64,000 nucleotides of DNA from assembly GCA_948567375.1 (NCBI GenBank), contig OX419755.1, forward strand, positions 40,925,001-40,989,000. Reading direction: 5' to 3'. This DNA comes from Lunularia cruciata (taxonomy: Eukaryota; Streptophyta; Marchantiopsida; Lunulariales; Lunulariaceae). The notes beneath the pieces are model-generated. The model made no database searches, had not been told where the DNA came from, and was given only the letters and a program-made list of their open reading frames with translations. This document shows, piece after piece, positions 11,901-25,458 of the stretch; the first letter of the stretch is position 1; each line of letters opens with the position of its first letter. A program made the position numbers and the translations under genes.

Positions 11901-14900
11901 AAAAATTCTTCCACACCCTCGCCTACCTTCCCATACAAAATAGAAAGTTCTCCTATTATATTGCATCTCTTGATATGATTTCTTTCAAGGTTCTTATATT
12001 TACAATATCTCTCTTTTCAAGATTGTTCCTTTTAATTCAAGAAGAAAACATTTGCTTTATATCAAGCTACTACTTATATAATACAAAAGTATGATCACAA
12101 GATCTTTGTTCATTAAAGACCAATTCTATTTCCTTGAAATTTAGTAAATGATTTCTGTCTAATCTTAAGCTAATAAAAAAGAAATTCTTTTAATGAGCAC
12201 ACAAGATCTAGTTTGATTCTAGAATAGAATAGCATCTAAGGCAAAACTAAAGGAAGAGGTGAATAAAATATGTCTTGAATTATTACCCTTCCCAAAATGA
12301 CTATCAATCAAATTGTTATATTTGCTTTCTCCCATCATTCTAAAGATAATCTCCATGGCTCAAAACCACCAAAATACTACCCCAAAAAAATGTGCATATT
12401 AAGGTGTTACAAAACAACAAAGATGAAAATGCTCAAGAGATAGAGCATGTGATTAGAAAGAATCTTTAACACTTCTAGCTAGCGCTTGGTATATTCATCT
12501 TCAGGGTCAATTAATCCCCTTGCAAAAACTTATGAATCCCATAAGCAGTATCTCTATATCTTGAGGCACATCTATATGCTAGGAGTAAAATACCCTACAG
12601 AATGAGTGTTAGAAAGGTCCAAGTGGAAACATCTCTTCCATGATTATTTGCCAAATAGTTAGACATAAAGGCATAGAGATCATATTATTTATATGGGGAC
12701 TACATGAGATAGAGACATATAGATCATACTATATATATGGGGATATATATGATATAAAGACATTGAGATCATAGTATCTATATGTCATCTAGGGAAACTT
12801 AATAAGAATACCTTGATAAAGTAAAGAGAATGAAGCAATGAGTAGGTATCTAATAAAGTTTAAATAGATATGGTTGGAATATTGAGAGTGTATAGGAAAG
12901 GAAGAGAAGTAATTGTAGCTCTCATCTTGTAAAAATCAAGATCTCTCACAATGGTATGCTAAGGAAATCCTTGCCCATGTACAATTTGTATGATTATATG
13001 TGCTACTGATTAATTCAAATGTATGGAAGTGCTAAGGGTGTAGGTTGAGATATATGATCCCTTACAAGTGGTGGGATGGTAGAGCTAGGAGATTGTGATA
13101 TTGAGATAAAAAATAAATGTTGTAAATGGATAGGATCTTCTAAACATTAATCAACCAATGTAGTGTATTCCACTAATAAGGCCAAAGTATATAGTATGGG
13201 GATCAAAAAGACTCTAGCTAGATGAACATGATCAATTATAGGTACATGTCAAAAACATTGATGGTATGATCCACTATTATACTACATATAAGCAATTGTG
13301 GGGTGCTAAATGAAGAGTATTACTACTGAATTTATCCTCAAACATATAATACAAAGAGAAATACATAAATCATAGATGAAAATAAACTATAAACTTGAAT
13401 TGCAAACCAAAACAAAGGAGAGATATGAGTGAAATATCTACAACCAAAGGAGATCATCACTCTTCCAAACATAACCCCACTCTTAGGTCTAATCATAACC
13501 ATAAATTGGATGCTACTCACAAATCCTAAGATGAATTTAATAAAATCATCAATCTAAGCTCCACTCTCATCTCTTACTTTAGCTTTGAACACACTAGAAC
13601 TTGAGTTTGTATTGCCACCTCAAACAAGACTCCAATTACAAATCCCCACTCTGCTCTAATTGTAAATTTTACTACTTCAATTGCTTGTCTACCAATGCCA
13701 TTGCTCACTTTTCCATAGCTCCACCATTACTTGCTTCCATTATGCTCCCCCAAGTAAAACTCTAGTCCATTAAGGTATTGCACTTCTTTGGAGTCAACTC
13801 ATCCACCATCATCATTGCTAAGCAATAGAAAATACTCTACTTAAAATAGAGTTGTGCTTGCTTGTTTAGGAAGTTAGATGGAAGAAATAGAAAAGACAAA
13901 CTTATATCCCTATGTATAATGAAATTACTTGAAATGTTAGAGTGTTGAAGTACTGTAACAAAAATCAATGTTATGTTGCATGAAATTGTGCATCATCTAT
14001 TGTTTATTCAATAATTGATACTTTTTTAATTGAGTGAATCTTGGAATAAGAGACATTCTATGAAAGAAGAACTTTGTGTCAAAGAACAAGGTTTATCTTG
14101 TTTACAAGAGTTACTATTTGAAAGATTGATTACGGCAAGATTTGACAAATTTTCATTGGTGATTGTTTTGCAAGACCAAAAATTGGTATCAATTGATTGC
14201 TTGTAACAAATTCCATCTATAGTTATCCAATCCATGGTATCAACTCTATAGCTCAAAGCTCAAATGTGATGCCATTCTAACTTGTGACATGCTATGCTCC
14301 AAATTCCAATATCACCTCATGACAAGCAAGATTGAAGATTAAGACTACAGACACTTGTAATCTCCAAGATTTAACATTCATGACTAGCTTACATCCTTGT
14401 AATTAAAAGCTCAAGCTCCTTTACGTTTGTGTTTTTCAACAAACTTACTCAATACTCGGTGATATTTCAGACTTGTTCAGTTTAGTTGAGTGTAACTTGC
14501 ATCTCAAATGCAGAAGCTAGTTCACATTCAAATTCACTCCATTTTTTGTAGATTTTTGTCTAGTTACAAGATTGACGTGAGAATTGGATCACTTGATTCT
14601 AAGGCCTATAGCTCAGCCAAAAGTCTTAGTTACACTTGCTTTTGGTATTAAACTCAACCTATCATGGCAATACACACTTACATAAAATTTATGCTCATAG
14701 CCTGCTCATGTTTATTACACTATTAAAGTTGCTCAACTCAACTCACTTAGTTCCAACAGCTCACTCACTTACCATAGCTAGCTCTTATTTGAATAACTTG
14801 CATCACTTGTATTAAACCATACTTTCAATCCATAAATACAAATTATGCATACTCTTTTGATTTATATTGTGCAGTAGCAATGTAACGTCTGAATATCTGC

Positions 14901-15200
14901 CTAGTAAACTAGATAAATACTAATCATGAACCTTGTCGCATGGGCAATTGATGAGATATGATATTAGCAATCTAAAAGGAAGATGGACGGAGAGGACAAC
15001 CAAAGGAATACCATGGATTTAGTCTTAAATATGGATTGAATAGTTCAATAAAATTAATGAAAGTGAATTTAATGGAAGAGGAGTCCACCTCTATATATAT
15101 ATAGAAGGTAGGATCCAGGGGAAAGCCCAAAACCTAGTGTGTTATATATGTCCTTAAATAATAATAAAGTGTTATTTTGGAGAATGTCTTAACATTAAAA
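11900..15200. other. AT-rich intergenic DNA with local repeats
   Basis: No gene is recognised. At 12,662-12,790 about three degenerate copies of a 50-bp unit occur (gacatagagatcatact plus an atatgggga segment). Confidence 0.5.
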
Positions 15201-15206
15201 GGAGTT

Positions 15207-15284
15207 AGTAAAGATTAATAGTATATTTGGGTAAAGGATTTCGATGGATCTAACTCCTACACAAATATAATATTAATCTTTACT
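15207..15284. repeat. Imperfect 25-bp inverted repeat (hairpin-forming)
   Basis: The arm at 15,207-15,231 (beginning AGTAAAGATTAATA) is the near-exact reverse complement of 15,260-15,284, with two to three mismatches and a ~28-nt loop. It could be a MITE remnant or a chance AT-rich hairpin. Target-site duplications were not identified. Confidence 0.5.
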
Positions 15285-15802
15285 AAATATGGAAATAATA
15301 GGGGAATTAAAACATAGATATAAATCCATAGAAATTTAATCGTGTGCAAGAGTTATATTATTAGAAGAAGAATCGATTTCTTCTGCTCAACCTTCATTGA
15401 TCTCAGTTCTTGCCTATAAACGTCAAAAGTTAATTAACTATACTAACGAGACTTGAATTTTTTACAAATATTTAGGTTCATATTGATTCCGAGAACGGGA
15501 AATTGGTAATATTGAAATTGATTAGATGTAAGATGATTTACTTTATTGCTCTTAAAAAAATGAGAGGAGGCTTTTAAAGCTTTACGGAAGTACAAATTGG
15601 GTTTCTATTTAAAATCTGCCATTTCTGAATTATTTCTTACAAATGGAAATTACCACACCTACCACTTATCACATCTATCACACCTTTTATATTGAGAAGT
15701 GATGTGTTCACTCCGAATCAACTAAAAATTTTAGAGTTTGGAATTAAAAAAAATTTGATTCAATGTTCACTTTTGTGTTATATTATATGATAGAATTGAA
15801 TT

Positions 15803-15962
15803 AAAGTGAAGCTATACTTTGTTTCCAATGCTTTTAGTATTTCATATCTTTTGAACACAATCTTGCTTTTTCATGTTACCACAAAGTGAAGCTATACTTT
15901 GTTTCCAATGCTTTTAGTATTTCATATCTTTTGAACACAATCTTGCTTTTTCATGTTACCAC
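15803..15962. repeat. Perfect 80-bp tandem duplication
   Basis: The 80 bases at 15,803-15,882 are repeated without any difference at 15,883-15,962. Surrounding sequence is heavily diverged AT-rich DNA, so the duplication must be recent or an assembly artefact. Confidence 0.9.
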
Positions 15963-18900
15963 AAAATTGTAATCCTTAGAATGTCAGTAAAAAAAACTAT
16001 ATTACACTCATTTAACCAAAAAATACCAACGTCTTTTCCCTCAATTCAAAATAAAATAAAATTAGCACAAGCAAAACATATCTCTTAACACGTTGTTCTA
16101 CCTATTGTTCCATTTGTTTCTAACTATTTAATAAATCATAATACCTATCACTTTAACAACTAAATATTTATAAAGTTTGATAATTACTTCACAAAACCAC
16201 ATAAATCATAACTTTTATACAATCAATTATATTATTATTCCCAAATACATGCCCTACATAAAATTTTTAAAATTCAAAAGACACATTAATCCCATCCTGC
16301 ATAGCATGGGCATCCCAATTAGTACTAACGGCATGAAGAGGACAATAGGGAGTTTCACTTCGGGGATGTGGAGCATCTCTTGTAAGCCTCGAGGATGTAT
16401 TTCGACAGAAAATTCAGTTAATTCATGAACAGAGCTGTAACAATTTAGGGTTTAGATTAAATTTCGATCGGATTCAAACTTTCGGCCGAATTTTTAGGAT
16501 TTATAGTTTACATGACGTCAATGAAATAATATGGACATATTCTTTTGAGCAATGAAATAATATGGATATATTCTTAGAGTTCCATCGACTTGTAAATGCA
16601 GGATAGTGTGAGTTGAGTCTAGTTTGCACCAGGAATATTTACTTTTACTACTAAGTTGTCTCACCTAGTTTATATCATCATTTGACTGATTTTTATCTCT
16701 TAATTTTTATTCTAGCCATTATCTCCTCATAGTACATCACGCAAATTTCCAATTACTTAGCCTACACCTCTATTCACGGTATGCCCTACTGATGGTGAGT
16801 GAATCTATGATTTCTAGTCTTGAGGCCACAAATATTTTGGTCCTCGGTATTAAGGAGCTTAAAATTAGGCTGTATATGATGGTTATATAAAATGATGAAT
16901 TTTAACTTATTAAAGATCATAATTCTATATCTCCGCAAGATAATCCAAATGAAATGGTAAGGTAGGTCCTACATGTGAGAGGCTAAAACAAAGACAATAA
17001 GGAATATGATAACAATATAAATCAAATAGACAAATTTGAACACAAAAGAGAATATGTATTATGTATATTAGTTAGAAGGAAGTCAATAATACTACTTGTA
17101 CTTGTTTGGGAACATTTAAGGAAGTGAATGTCTTGGGAAGGCGTGTATGGCATTTGAGATGAACAAAATCAAATAGTTGAAAAAAGTTGGATGCCTCTTG
17201 TTAATTGTTCAGTTCTCTCAAGTAAAGTCCAGTTCATGTTGTACTTCATCATCTTAGAATAAGTATGGACGTAGATTAGGTCTTGATTAAAAAAAGTTCA
17301 TGAGCGTATTCAATGCTTTGACAATTGCATGAGAGTTGCTTGGTTTGGAAAATATTATTTGACGTGAAGCTATCCTAATGTCCTTTAGAGAAGTATACTC
17401 AAGAATCATTTAGGTGTAGAGAGCTCTTTATGGGTTGTTTACATGATCAAACAAGGATATGCATACAATGTTGATAAAGTCTCTAGCTGCAAGGAGAATT
17501 GAATGAGATACAATTTTGATCTATAGTTCCAAGTGGTTCATAATGTTAGCTTTGAAGAAACCATTTAACTGAAGTATTCACAAACAATGTCATGTTACAC
17601 CACTTTTTTGTTTTCATGTTTATCCCAAATTTGCTCCAATTTGCTGAATTTAAGAATATCTGTTAAGAATATATTTTATGTGTCCAAGTAAAGTAAGGTG
17701 TAACATAATAAATTGGACCCATAAGGGCATTTGAATAATATAATTTAAGGGATGTTTTATAGGCAAAACAAGGATACTCATAAAAATCCTTTATAATACC
17801 TATCCATAAAATATTATATTGGTACTGAGCCACCTTATGGTCCACTTTTGCTCTCCCATTATATAGGCAGGAGATTAAATTTTACAGGCCAAAATCAATG
17901 TATACTTCTGACTAATACCCATCAAGTGTCATTAGATGTCCATCAAGGGTGTACCATGTGACAAGCAAGTAATGCTTCTCTTGATATTCAAATTAAACCT
18001 ACTTGCCCCTCCCATTCCCTGACTATTTTCAGAATTATTGAGTACCTTTATAGTCACGATGTGATTCTACTTTGGTTTGGAGTGAGTCCATGGTTTGCAA
18101 TGGTTGACAAGAAAACATAAGAATTTTCTCAAAGCCAAAATGAAGAATAGAGTCTAGGGAGAGTTGTTCATTCTTGATAGAAATAGTTGAGCACCAAGAA
18201 GACTATGAAGTAACTTGTGTGTGCTAGGGCATTTTGGGAGTGGAGAGAGAACTTAAGTACATCAGCTTTGCATAGATAATTGAGAATTTGAGCTTGATAG
18301 CAAATATGGAGTGCACACCTTTTCTTGGATTGGGAGTCTTGTTTGCATATTAAAGTTCCAATGATCACAATCCTATGCTTTATTCCCTTGATCTAGTGCC
18401 ACCTCATATAAAATTCCAAGAACTCCTAAACATGGTGTCAGTGGGACCATTAGGACTTTCTTATGGAGGTGTAGATTGCAAACCAAAATTTGGGAACTAA
18501 GATAGATTTAGAATGGTCTCTCACCATTATTGTCAAATTTTAGATTATCTCAAGGACCTACATCATTTAAATCAAATAATATCAAATAAATCAAACCACA
18601 ATAACACTTGCAAGAAACCTATTAAAAGGAATAAAACATTCAGCTACATAGCCAACTACTTTGCAAAGTTTGAGAGTGATTTTCCTAAATCTATGAATGA
18701 AGAAAGATTATAGAAAAAAATGGTCCATCATATGGCATCTTACAAATCTGCCCAAAATTGGAAAGCAAGTGCATGGAAGAAGGCCTCATGGAGAAGGAAC
18801 TCAAATGAGGATAAAGAAAGATTGAGGATAAGTTGAACCATCTTTATATCCATTATGCAATAATGGATCTTTTGTTTGGTGCTAGAGCAAATATTTCTCC

Positions 18901-19240
18901 TTATACTCTTATACCTTTAGGATTATAAAAAAATTTGCAAAGATGTCTTGGATGAGGAAATTGGATCCCATGTTACTATTGAACCTGCAATAGAGTTTTT
19001 GTGCAAAGGATGCACCTGGATTGAGAACCAACCACCAACAAGCATTGCATTCTCTTACCAAAGTATGTATAGCTGCAAGCATCTCAACTTCCTTTGAGCT
19101 AGAACCACATCTGATGTAGCTAATCTCTTTTCTCTAGCACACTCTACAATACAAATTTCATAAAGGAATCTTCCCTCTTTACTAGATCCCTCTTTCTCCC
19201 CACTAAATCCCCCATGCTTTGCTCCCTCTCTCAAAGAACT
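15963..19240. other. AT-rich intergenic DNA, no gene seen
   Basis: No domain or RNA gene is recognised. A ~25-bp direct repeat (caatgaaataatatgga plus atattctt) occurs near 16,518 and 16,549. Confidence 0.5.

Positions 19241-19241
<1 letters not shown>

Positions 19242-19318
<77 letters not shown>
19242..19318. repeat. (CT)n microsatellite, about 38 units
   Basis: There is an uninterrupted CT dinucleotide run of about 76 bp, within a broader pyrimidine-rich segment from about 19,190 to 19,330. This length is likely polymorphic. Confidence 0.95.
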
Positions 19319-19319
<1 letters not shown>

Positions 19320-19321
<2 letters not shown>

Positions 19322-20705
19322 CTCTTGGTCTCCCAGAGCATGCTTCCTCTCACTTTGAACTAGATTTATTGCCTTTAAGTCTCCTATAGATGCTCTTTCT
19401 CTCTAAAAGAACCTGCTCTTTCCCCATGCAATCTACTACTCTAGCACTTGTTGCCAAAGCACTATCTAGGTCACTTTCTCTCAAGGCTCTAGTACCTTGG
19501 GCAATGGTGATCCTCAAGGGATACTCCCTCTTCACTAAGGCTCTTCCTAGCAAGCACCTCAATGTCTCTCATACTCATATCATCCTCTCTATGCCCTCCA
19601 TCCCTCTCATGGACCTCACTCTCTCCTCACTCAAACTCTCTCTAAAGATAAAATGATGAGGATTGATGATCATCCACCACTAAGTTCTCAAGGGTAATGT
19701 AAACCACTCTTCACCTCTCTTTACTGCACCATCCACATCCACAATAAGTTCCTCTAAAGGAGCAACATGGTCCTCACGTCCTTTCATCACTACACTCCTG
19801 TCCTTGAAAGGAAGAACATAAACATAATGACCTATGATATCTACAATTGGGTCCTCTAAGGAGCAACATGGACATGGTGACTTGTACACATAGATTAGTT
19901 CAAACACATCTAATCTTTTTTATATATGAACCATGCATAAGAACAAGAATTGCGATTGGTAATGTCATTTTATAAAAATGTAGAGATATTACAAGTGCAA
20001 AAACATAAAGTTGAATTTTTTTTAAGATATGCATGATTCTCATATACCCTCCTCCTTCTTGGTTCTTATGGTCATCCTCATCTCTATAACATCATGAATA
20101 AATATCAAATTAGGGTCATAATGCACTTTTTCCTCACCCATAAGTCACCCTCCACAAAGAGATGAGCAAGGAATTGACACACAAAAGTCACCTTGAACCA
20201 ATGACCATCTAGATATCAAAGCTCTTTTTGCAAAAATACCATTTCTATGCTAACTATAGAAAACATGAGTTCTACCCAATCATAATCCTCTATAGCTTGC
20301 TGCAACTCCTCTCTAGACTACCTTACCTTCATCTTCACACTAAGAGCAAGACACCCATGCGTCACCTTTGGCCTCCACAATAGTACAAGCAATGCTCCCA
20401 TCATTTGGAGAAAAGGTCTCCATACTACTATGTGAACACACTACTTGGCCAAATATCTCTGTGTAATGCAATCTCTCAATAGAAACCAATCTTGCACCCA
20501 ATGGTAAGGGATAACCATCCTCTTCCCATGCTTAAGTGGCAAAGTAAAGGCCTCTTAGATTTTGTTAAGCATCAAAGTGAATGGCCATCCACCAACTATG
20601 TTTGTGTGTATGTTCCAATCCCATGTCCTAGCAAACTCTGTGTACAAACCAATCTGCAAATCAAAGGGAATTTCAAAATATCTGGACCAAAACCTGCCAA
20701 ACAAG
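19320..20705. other. Intergenic DNA, no gene seen
   Basis: Short open frames of 60-90 codons occur on both strands, but they show no recognisable domain and no coherent exon structure. Confidence 0.45.
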
Positions 20706-20708
20706 AAG

Positions 20709-21030
20709 AGGTTTTGCTAGAGTTTTGCCTAGGTTTTGCTTGGGATTTGCACTATTATCACATTCAAGAGAGGTTTTGCTAGGGTTTTGCTTGGGTTTCA
20801 CTAGGATCTTGCATGGAAAAAAGAGGTTTTGCCAATGTTGCACTAGGGTTTTGCTTGGACATTGTGGTCTCACTTAGGTTGCACTAGGGTTTTTCCTTAT
20901 ATCAGCTTCCAACTCAAGTTCCTGGAGGTTTTTTTTGGCATTTTGCTGAGAGCCGTGGTCTAGAGATTTTCCACTAGGTCCCATGGTTTTTGCTAGCATT
21001 TAGGGTTTTGCTCTGCAAAGGTTTATGGTT
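20709..21030 (+). repeat. Degenerate minisatellite built on TAGGGTTTTGCT
   Basis: The phrase GGTTTTGCTAGGGTTTTGC and variants recur many times at 10-30 bp spacings between about 20,709 and 20,905, with further copies to 21,030. The open frame on the minus strand is a by-product of this repeat. No function is evident. Confidence 0.75.
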
Positions 21031-21123
21031 TGCTAGGTTTCAATGAGAAAATGAGACCAAAAACAAGTTTGAAAATAGCATTTTGCGTAAGAAATTGGCA
21101 TTTAAGAAGTACAATTAGTAAAA

Positions 21124-21510
21124 TAATGTACCTAGGAAGTTGAAATATACTAACATGGGGATATGTGTAATGGAGCCTGATTGCCACCTTCAAACCAAGG
21201 GTGTCAAGATTACTTTCTTGAATCCACTCAACAAAGTTCTTGATTTGATTCATGTTGATCCATACCCATTTAATGAAGGTCATACTAACATAGAGCAGGG
21301 GTTTCTAATGAGTCATTTACCATTGTGGGTGTCTTCCACAATAGTAGGCATGTTTCATAGTTGTTCATAAGTGTGAATTTTTTCTATATTCTCTCCGTTT
21401 GTAATGTACCAAGGAAGGAAATATACTCACATGGGGATATGTATAATGGGGCCTGATTTCCACCTTTTAACCAAAGATGTCAAGATTAGTTTCTTGTATT
21501 ACTTGACTTT
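21124..21510 (+). repeat. Two diverged copies of a ~100-bp segment
   Basis: A segment containing ACATGGGGATATGT, a CCTGATT...CCACCTT phrase and GTCAAGATTA occurs at about 21,130-21,235 and again at about 21,410-21,500. The similarity spans roughly 100 bp. The short frame here does not match a family I know. Confidence 0.7.
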
Positions 21511-21639
21511 ATCAAGTAGAATCCAATTTTATTAGGGTCAAAACCCTACAAGTCAATTAAATGTAAGAAATTTGCTCACAATTATTGTTTTTGTTTCTTG
21601 TCTAATGTGATATTTTTGGAAAGATTGTGAAATGTCTTC

Positions 21640-22690
21640 ATACTATTATTCTTCAATAAACTACTCTTCCTCTTCCCACAAGTATGCTCTATTAATCAAA
21701 AACTTGTGCAAAATGATGCACACACTAATCCACTACGAGAGATATAGATTTCTATTTGTGTTGCTCTTCAATTGAACCCTTAATTCGCATAAAGGATGCT
21801 ATTTGCCTTTAAAAATTCTTATGCAATGCTCATTGATAACATGAGTCTTTGCTACACATTTATTGAAATCTATTTTATCTTGAGATTGCTACACTTTAAG
21901 TAAGAGCACCAAATGGTTCTTGAGACGTAATCCAAATCTCAAAACATGCATTAGTGGTGTTCAAATGAATCATTGGCTCCTTGCTTAATTCAAATCCATC
22001 TATATGGGTGACTTTTTAAAGACAAGTTATGTATTGGTACAAGGTTTGTATCCCTACATTAGTTGGAAATTGGTAGGAATATACCACTTACAAGTAGAGA
22101 ATTGAACCAATATTATGCATAAACTAAACACTCATGGCTAGACCATGGATCCCAAGCACCCAAACATAAAGCAACTCTTGAAAGCATTGCATCAAAGGAA
22201 TTTATGAAATTGAAAGGACACACAAAGTGCAGAAAACTCTAAACCCAATACATTTACTACTTTTCAAAGAAAACTCTTCAACTTGTGATATGTATAATTA
22301 ATCTCTTCACAAAACACTTGTCCATTGATTAAATAAGAATCCTTTTTGTTGAAATAGATTTCTCTATCAATTTTAGTACTAATCCCACACACACCTGAAT
22401 CCTTTCAATCCACAGACTTGGGATATCATCTCCCTCTCTTTCTGTTGGGCCAGGCCACTTCCATTGCAAGATTAGCTTATATGGCAGTAATAACTCTCTC
22501 AATAACCTTGTGGTGTGGATCTTGAGCTAATATACACAAATTGGTGCCTCTTGCTATACATGCTCCATTCCCATTGTGCTCAAATTGGTCAAGTACTCCA
22601 GCAAGTTGGATCCACACCGGGGTTTGCATCCTTCCCAACTTACTCATTTTGAAAACCTCATGATCTCTAACAAGTTCTAGCAAAATATAA
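21640..22690 (-). pseudogene. PIF/Harbinger-type transposase relic, copy 2
   Basis: Read leftwards, 22,683-22,477 encodes an N-terminal segment with TPVWIQLAGVLDQF and HNGNGACIARGTN, matching the N-terminal region of PIF/Harbinger (ALP1-like) transposases. The DGExYxxRK-like block follows in broken frames at about 22,390-22,300. At about 21,880-21,690 come FNKCVAKTHVINEHCIRIF and then CELRVQLKSN and CIILHKFLINRAYLW. These align segment by segment with copy 1 at 5.2-6.2 kb, for example the shared VINEHCI...ELRVQL. Stops and frameshifts make it inactive. Termini were not identified. Confidence 0.75.
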
Positions 22691-23050
22691 AAGGATCCAA
22701 TTTTTTTTGCACCAATTGTTCAAGAAGAAGTGTATCAAGATTTATGAACAGCATAGATAGAAATTCACTAGAGCGCACTACATACATTCAGTCTACCAAA
22801 TAATGAGGAGAATGGGCAAAGTCTTACCATCCCATCGTAAAAAAAGATTATTCTCCTCTTCAATGCAAGCGTAGTCTAAGCCCCATTCATCCTTATCTAT
22901 AAACTCATCACAAAAACCGTGATCACTATCACTATCAAGCGCAACCTCACCTTGCAATTGTTACAACGGTCCTTGCATACACCTTTTTATTTCATTCAAC
23001 TCCTCCAAAGTATTGAGGCATTGCATGTTGATAATCCTGAGCTTAGACCT
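22690..23050. other. Intergenic DNA, no gene seen
   Basis: No coding sequence or RNA gene is recognised between the transposase relic and the repeat at 23.05 kb. Confidence 0.5.
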
Positions 23051-23690
23051 TATAACAGAGACCCACCCGGATCTTCTCAGCAGATTTGCACAAAACTGCA
23101 ACCCCAATATTCTATTCTCTCCGCGTCTCTCACCTTGTATTTTCTTTCACTGAATTATTGCAGTTTCTTCAACTAAATTAAACTCGCAGTTTTCTCACGG
23201 CAGATTTGCCAGCACACTATTCTCTTCTCTCCATGGGGATTTTGTGCCGCCCTTCAAATGAACCCAATCCTTTCCGTTTAGTGAACAGAACTCTCTATAA
23301 ATCAAAGAGAGCACTCTCACGCACTCTTTGATTATTTGAGAGTTTGGTTCACTACTCTAGTTTCCTTCACTACTCTTGCATGTGGTTTTTGTCACTAAAC
23401 TCAACTCGCGGAATCTATTGACGATTGGACTATTTTCCAGGGGGAATTGATGCTGTCCTTCAAATGAACCCGATCCTTTCCCTCTCATTGATTTCTCTAC
23501 AGTTTTGTTGTCCTTGATTTCTACATAATTTCGTCCACTGAATTCTATTGTAGTTTCCTTTATGACTCTCTCATCTCACGTCATTTCCTTCACATAACTC
23601 AACTCGGCAGATCGAGAGAAGATTTGAATATTTTCGACAGGCAATTCATTCGTGCTATCTGGACCCTTCCAATCAGTTAATGCAAATGTC
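23050..23690 (+). repeat. About three degenerate copies of a ~205-bp unit
   Basis: Anchors such as TTCAAATGAACCC plus ATCCTTTCC occur at about 23,250 and 23,456, and a weaker CTGGACCCTTCCAATCAG version near 23,660. Each is preceded by gcagattt/gactattt-like phrases and CTC-rich DNA. This looks like a decayed tandem array. No gene is recognised. Confidence 0.6.
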
Positions 23691-25458
23691 AGGTGATTGA
23701 TTAATGCAAATGTTCGGTGATTTCAAGTATACCGGTAACCCCTAACAAGCTATCTGTAGTGCCTGTAATAATTTTACGGCGACGGGGTTTCACCTGTAAA
23801 ATTCTCAGGTGTCCCACCGTTCCCTACCCGGAAACAAATTTGTGAATAGTCGTAAATTCTTTTAAGAAATATTTACGAGAAACGAAAAAACATTATTTAC
23901 GATTAGTGAAAAAGACATTATTGAAAGGCATATTGTCGTATATCCTTGAGGTCGCTGTTGCCCTATTTTTATTGTACCATTCAATCTTTCACTATTTAAA
24001 ATTCGTTAACATTTCTCTCAGTATTCTCTCATTTTGGTTGTGAGAACTTTCTTGCATATCAATGACTCAAATTGAAATAAAACTAGCCTCCGCTTACACG
24101 AAATCAAGGAGAGGTGAAAGAATTTTCCATCCAGTCATATCTCCACCTCCATGTGGCCAAAGCCAAACTTTAGAAGAATGTTCGCTAAGTTGCTACCTCA
24201 CACTTTTGACTGACTGACTGACCGACCGACCGAATTCCTGAGATGAGAAATTCTGCCACCTCTAACCTCCATCTCAGAGAGAAACTAGTGAGAGGCCTTA
24301 CCTCCCACATTCCAATGACTGAAAGGAACTGGTGCTTCCCTTGTGTCAGCAGTTCATACTTCAGACGATGCCCCTCTTCGAGATGCAGAATAAAACACTC
24401 CGTCAGGTTGCTTCCGAGTAGTTAGTCAATGCTGCTGTATGGATCTGATGCTATTGGTTCTTGCCTGCTTTCAACAAGTCCGGATCCGTCACTTGTGAAG
24501 CGATCGCCGAATTCATGCTGTAAAGCATGGGCTGTGCTTGTGCTTCGAATTGACACGCACTCTAAAACAGTTACTGTTCGCTACCCTTGCACAACTTCTC
24601 ACATAAAAATGACCTGCTACTCTTAAGTTTGGCTGTATTCGATTCAAAGAACTCATTCTGGCACTGGAACTTTTCAAGCGACATAGTCCGCTGCTCCTCA
24701 CGATAGCTTTTCAGCTTTAAGTTCTTCCCTTTGCTGTTCCGGAATCGTCTTTAAAATTGTGCTGCGGAGAAATCAAGCCAGACGACTGAAATCAAAGTAC
24801 CTTCCGGATTCACCCTTTGAGAGAATAAGTATCGGTGGTAGCTTTCTTACCCACATTTTATGAAGAACCATTACAATGAAGAGGATAATTGACCTATGAA
24901 TCCCCATTAATATTTCATTAAAGAAACTTTGATGGCAAGTACAGTCTCAATAACTTTCTATTTTCTTCGATAGTGTTAAATTGCTCACATACTCACGGTG
25001 AAACACTCTAGATATTTGGTTCCCAGTCCAGGAAGGAGCTCATTGAAGAGGTACACTCAAGATCCAGAGAAACAAGATTGTCAAATTTGAATGAGTTTCC
25101 CACTCCATACCTCACTCAATTCAGTAGAGATGGGCACACCTCAAATTCACAGCCAGCCTAAATTCGTGCATGTAAGTCTATTACTGACTCCACATTTTGA
25201 CAGCGTATTCAACATTTTTAGTACGAGAACTAATATCCGTTCATGATTGATCATCGAGCCGTTAAGCCCAGCCATTCCGCCATAAAAAGGAGGATATAAT
25301 AATCAGCTTCTGGAACGTTGAAACGCTGAAGCGGTGATGTCTTCTTCTCATAATATCTTTTCTAGTCCATACACCATATTCTGCAAGAGAGAAGAATACT
25401 CAATAACCAATCCAAACGTAACAGAATAAACAACGAACGTGGCATTTCCGAAACGTGA
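23690..25458. other. Intergenic DNA downstream of CRR1
   Basis: No gene is recognised. A TGAC/CGAC simple run lies at 24,207-24,233. The right-hand part probably contains the CRR1 3' UTR. Confidence 0.5.

Noticed and set aside
18513-19080. Possible retroelement reading frames
   Set aside because: Short segments look protein-like but no gag, protease, RT or integrase motif could be recognised.
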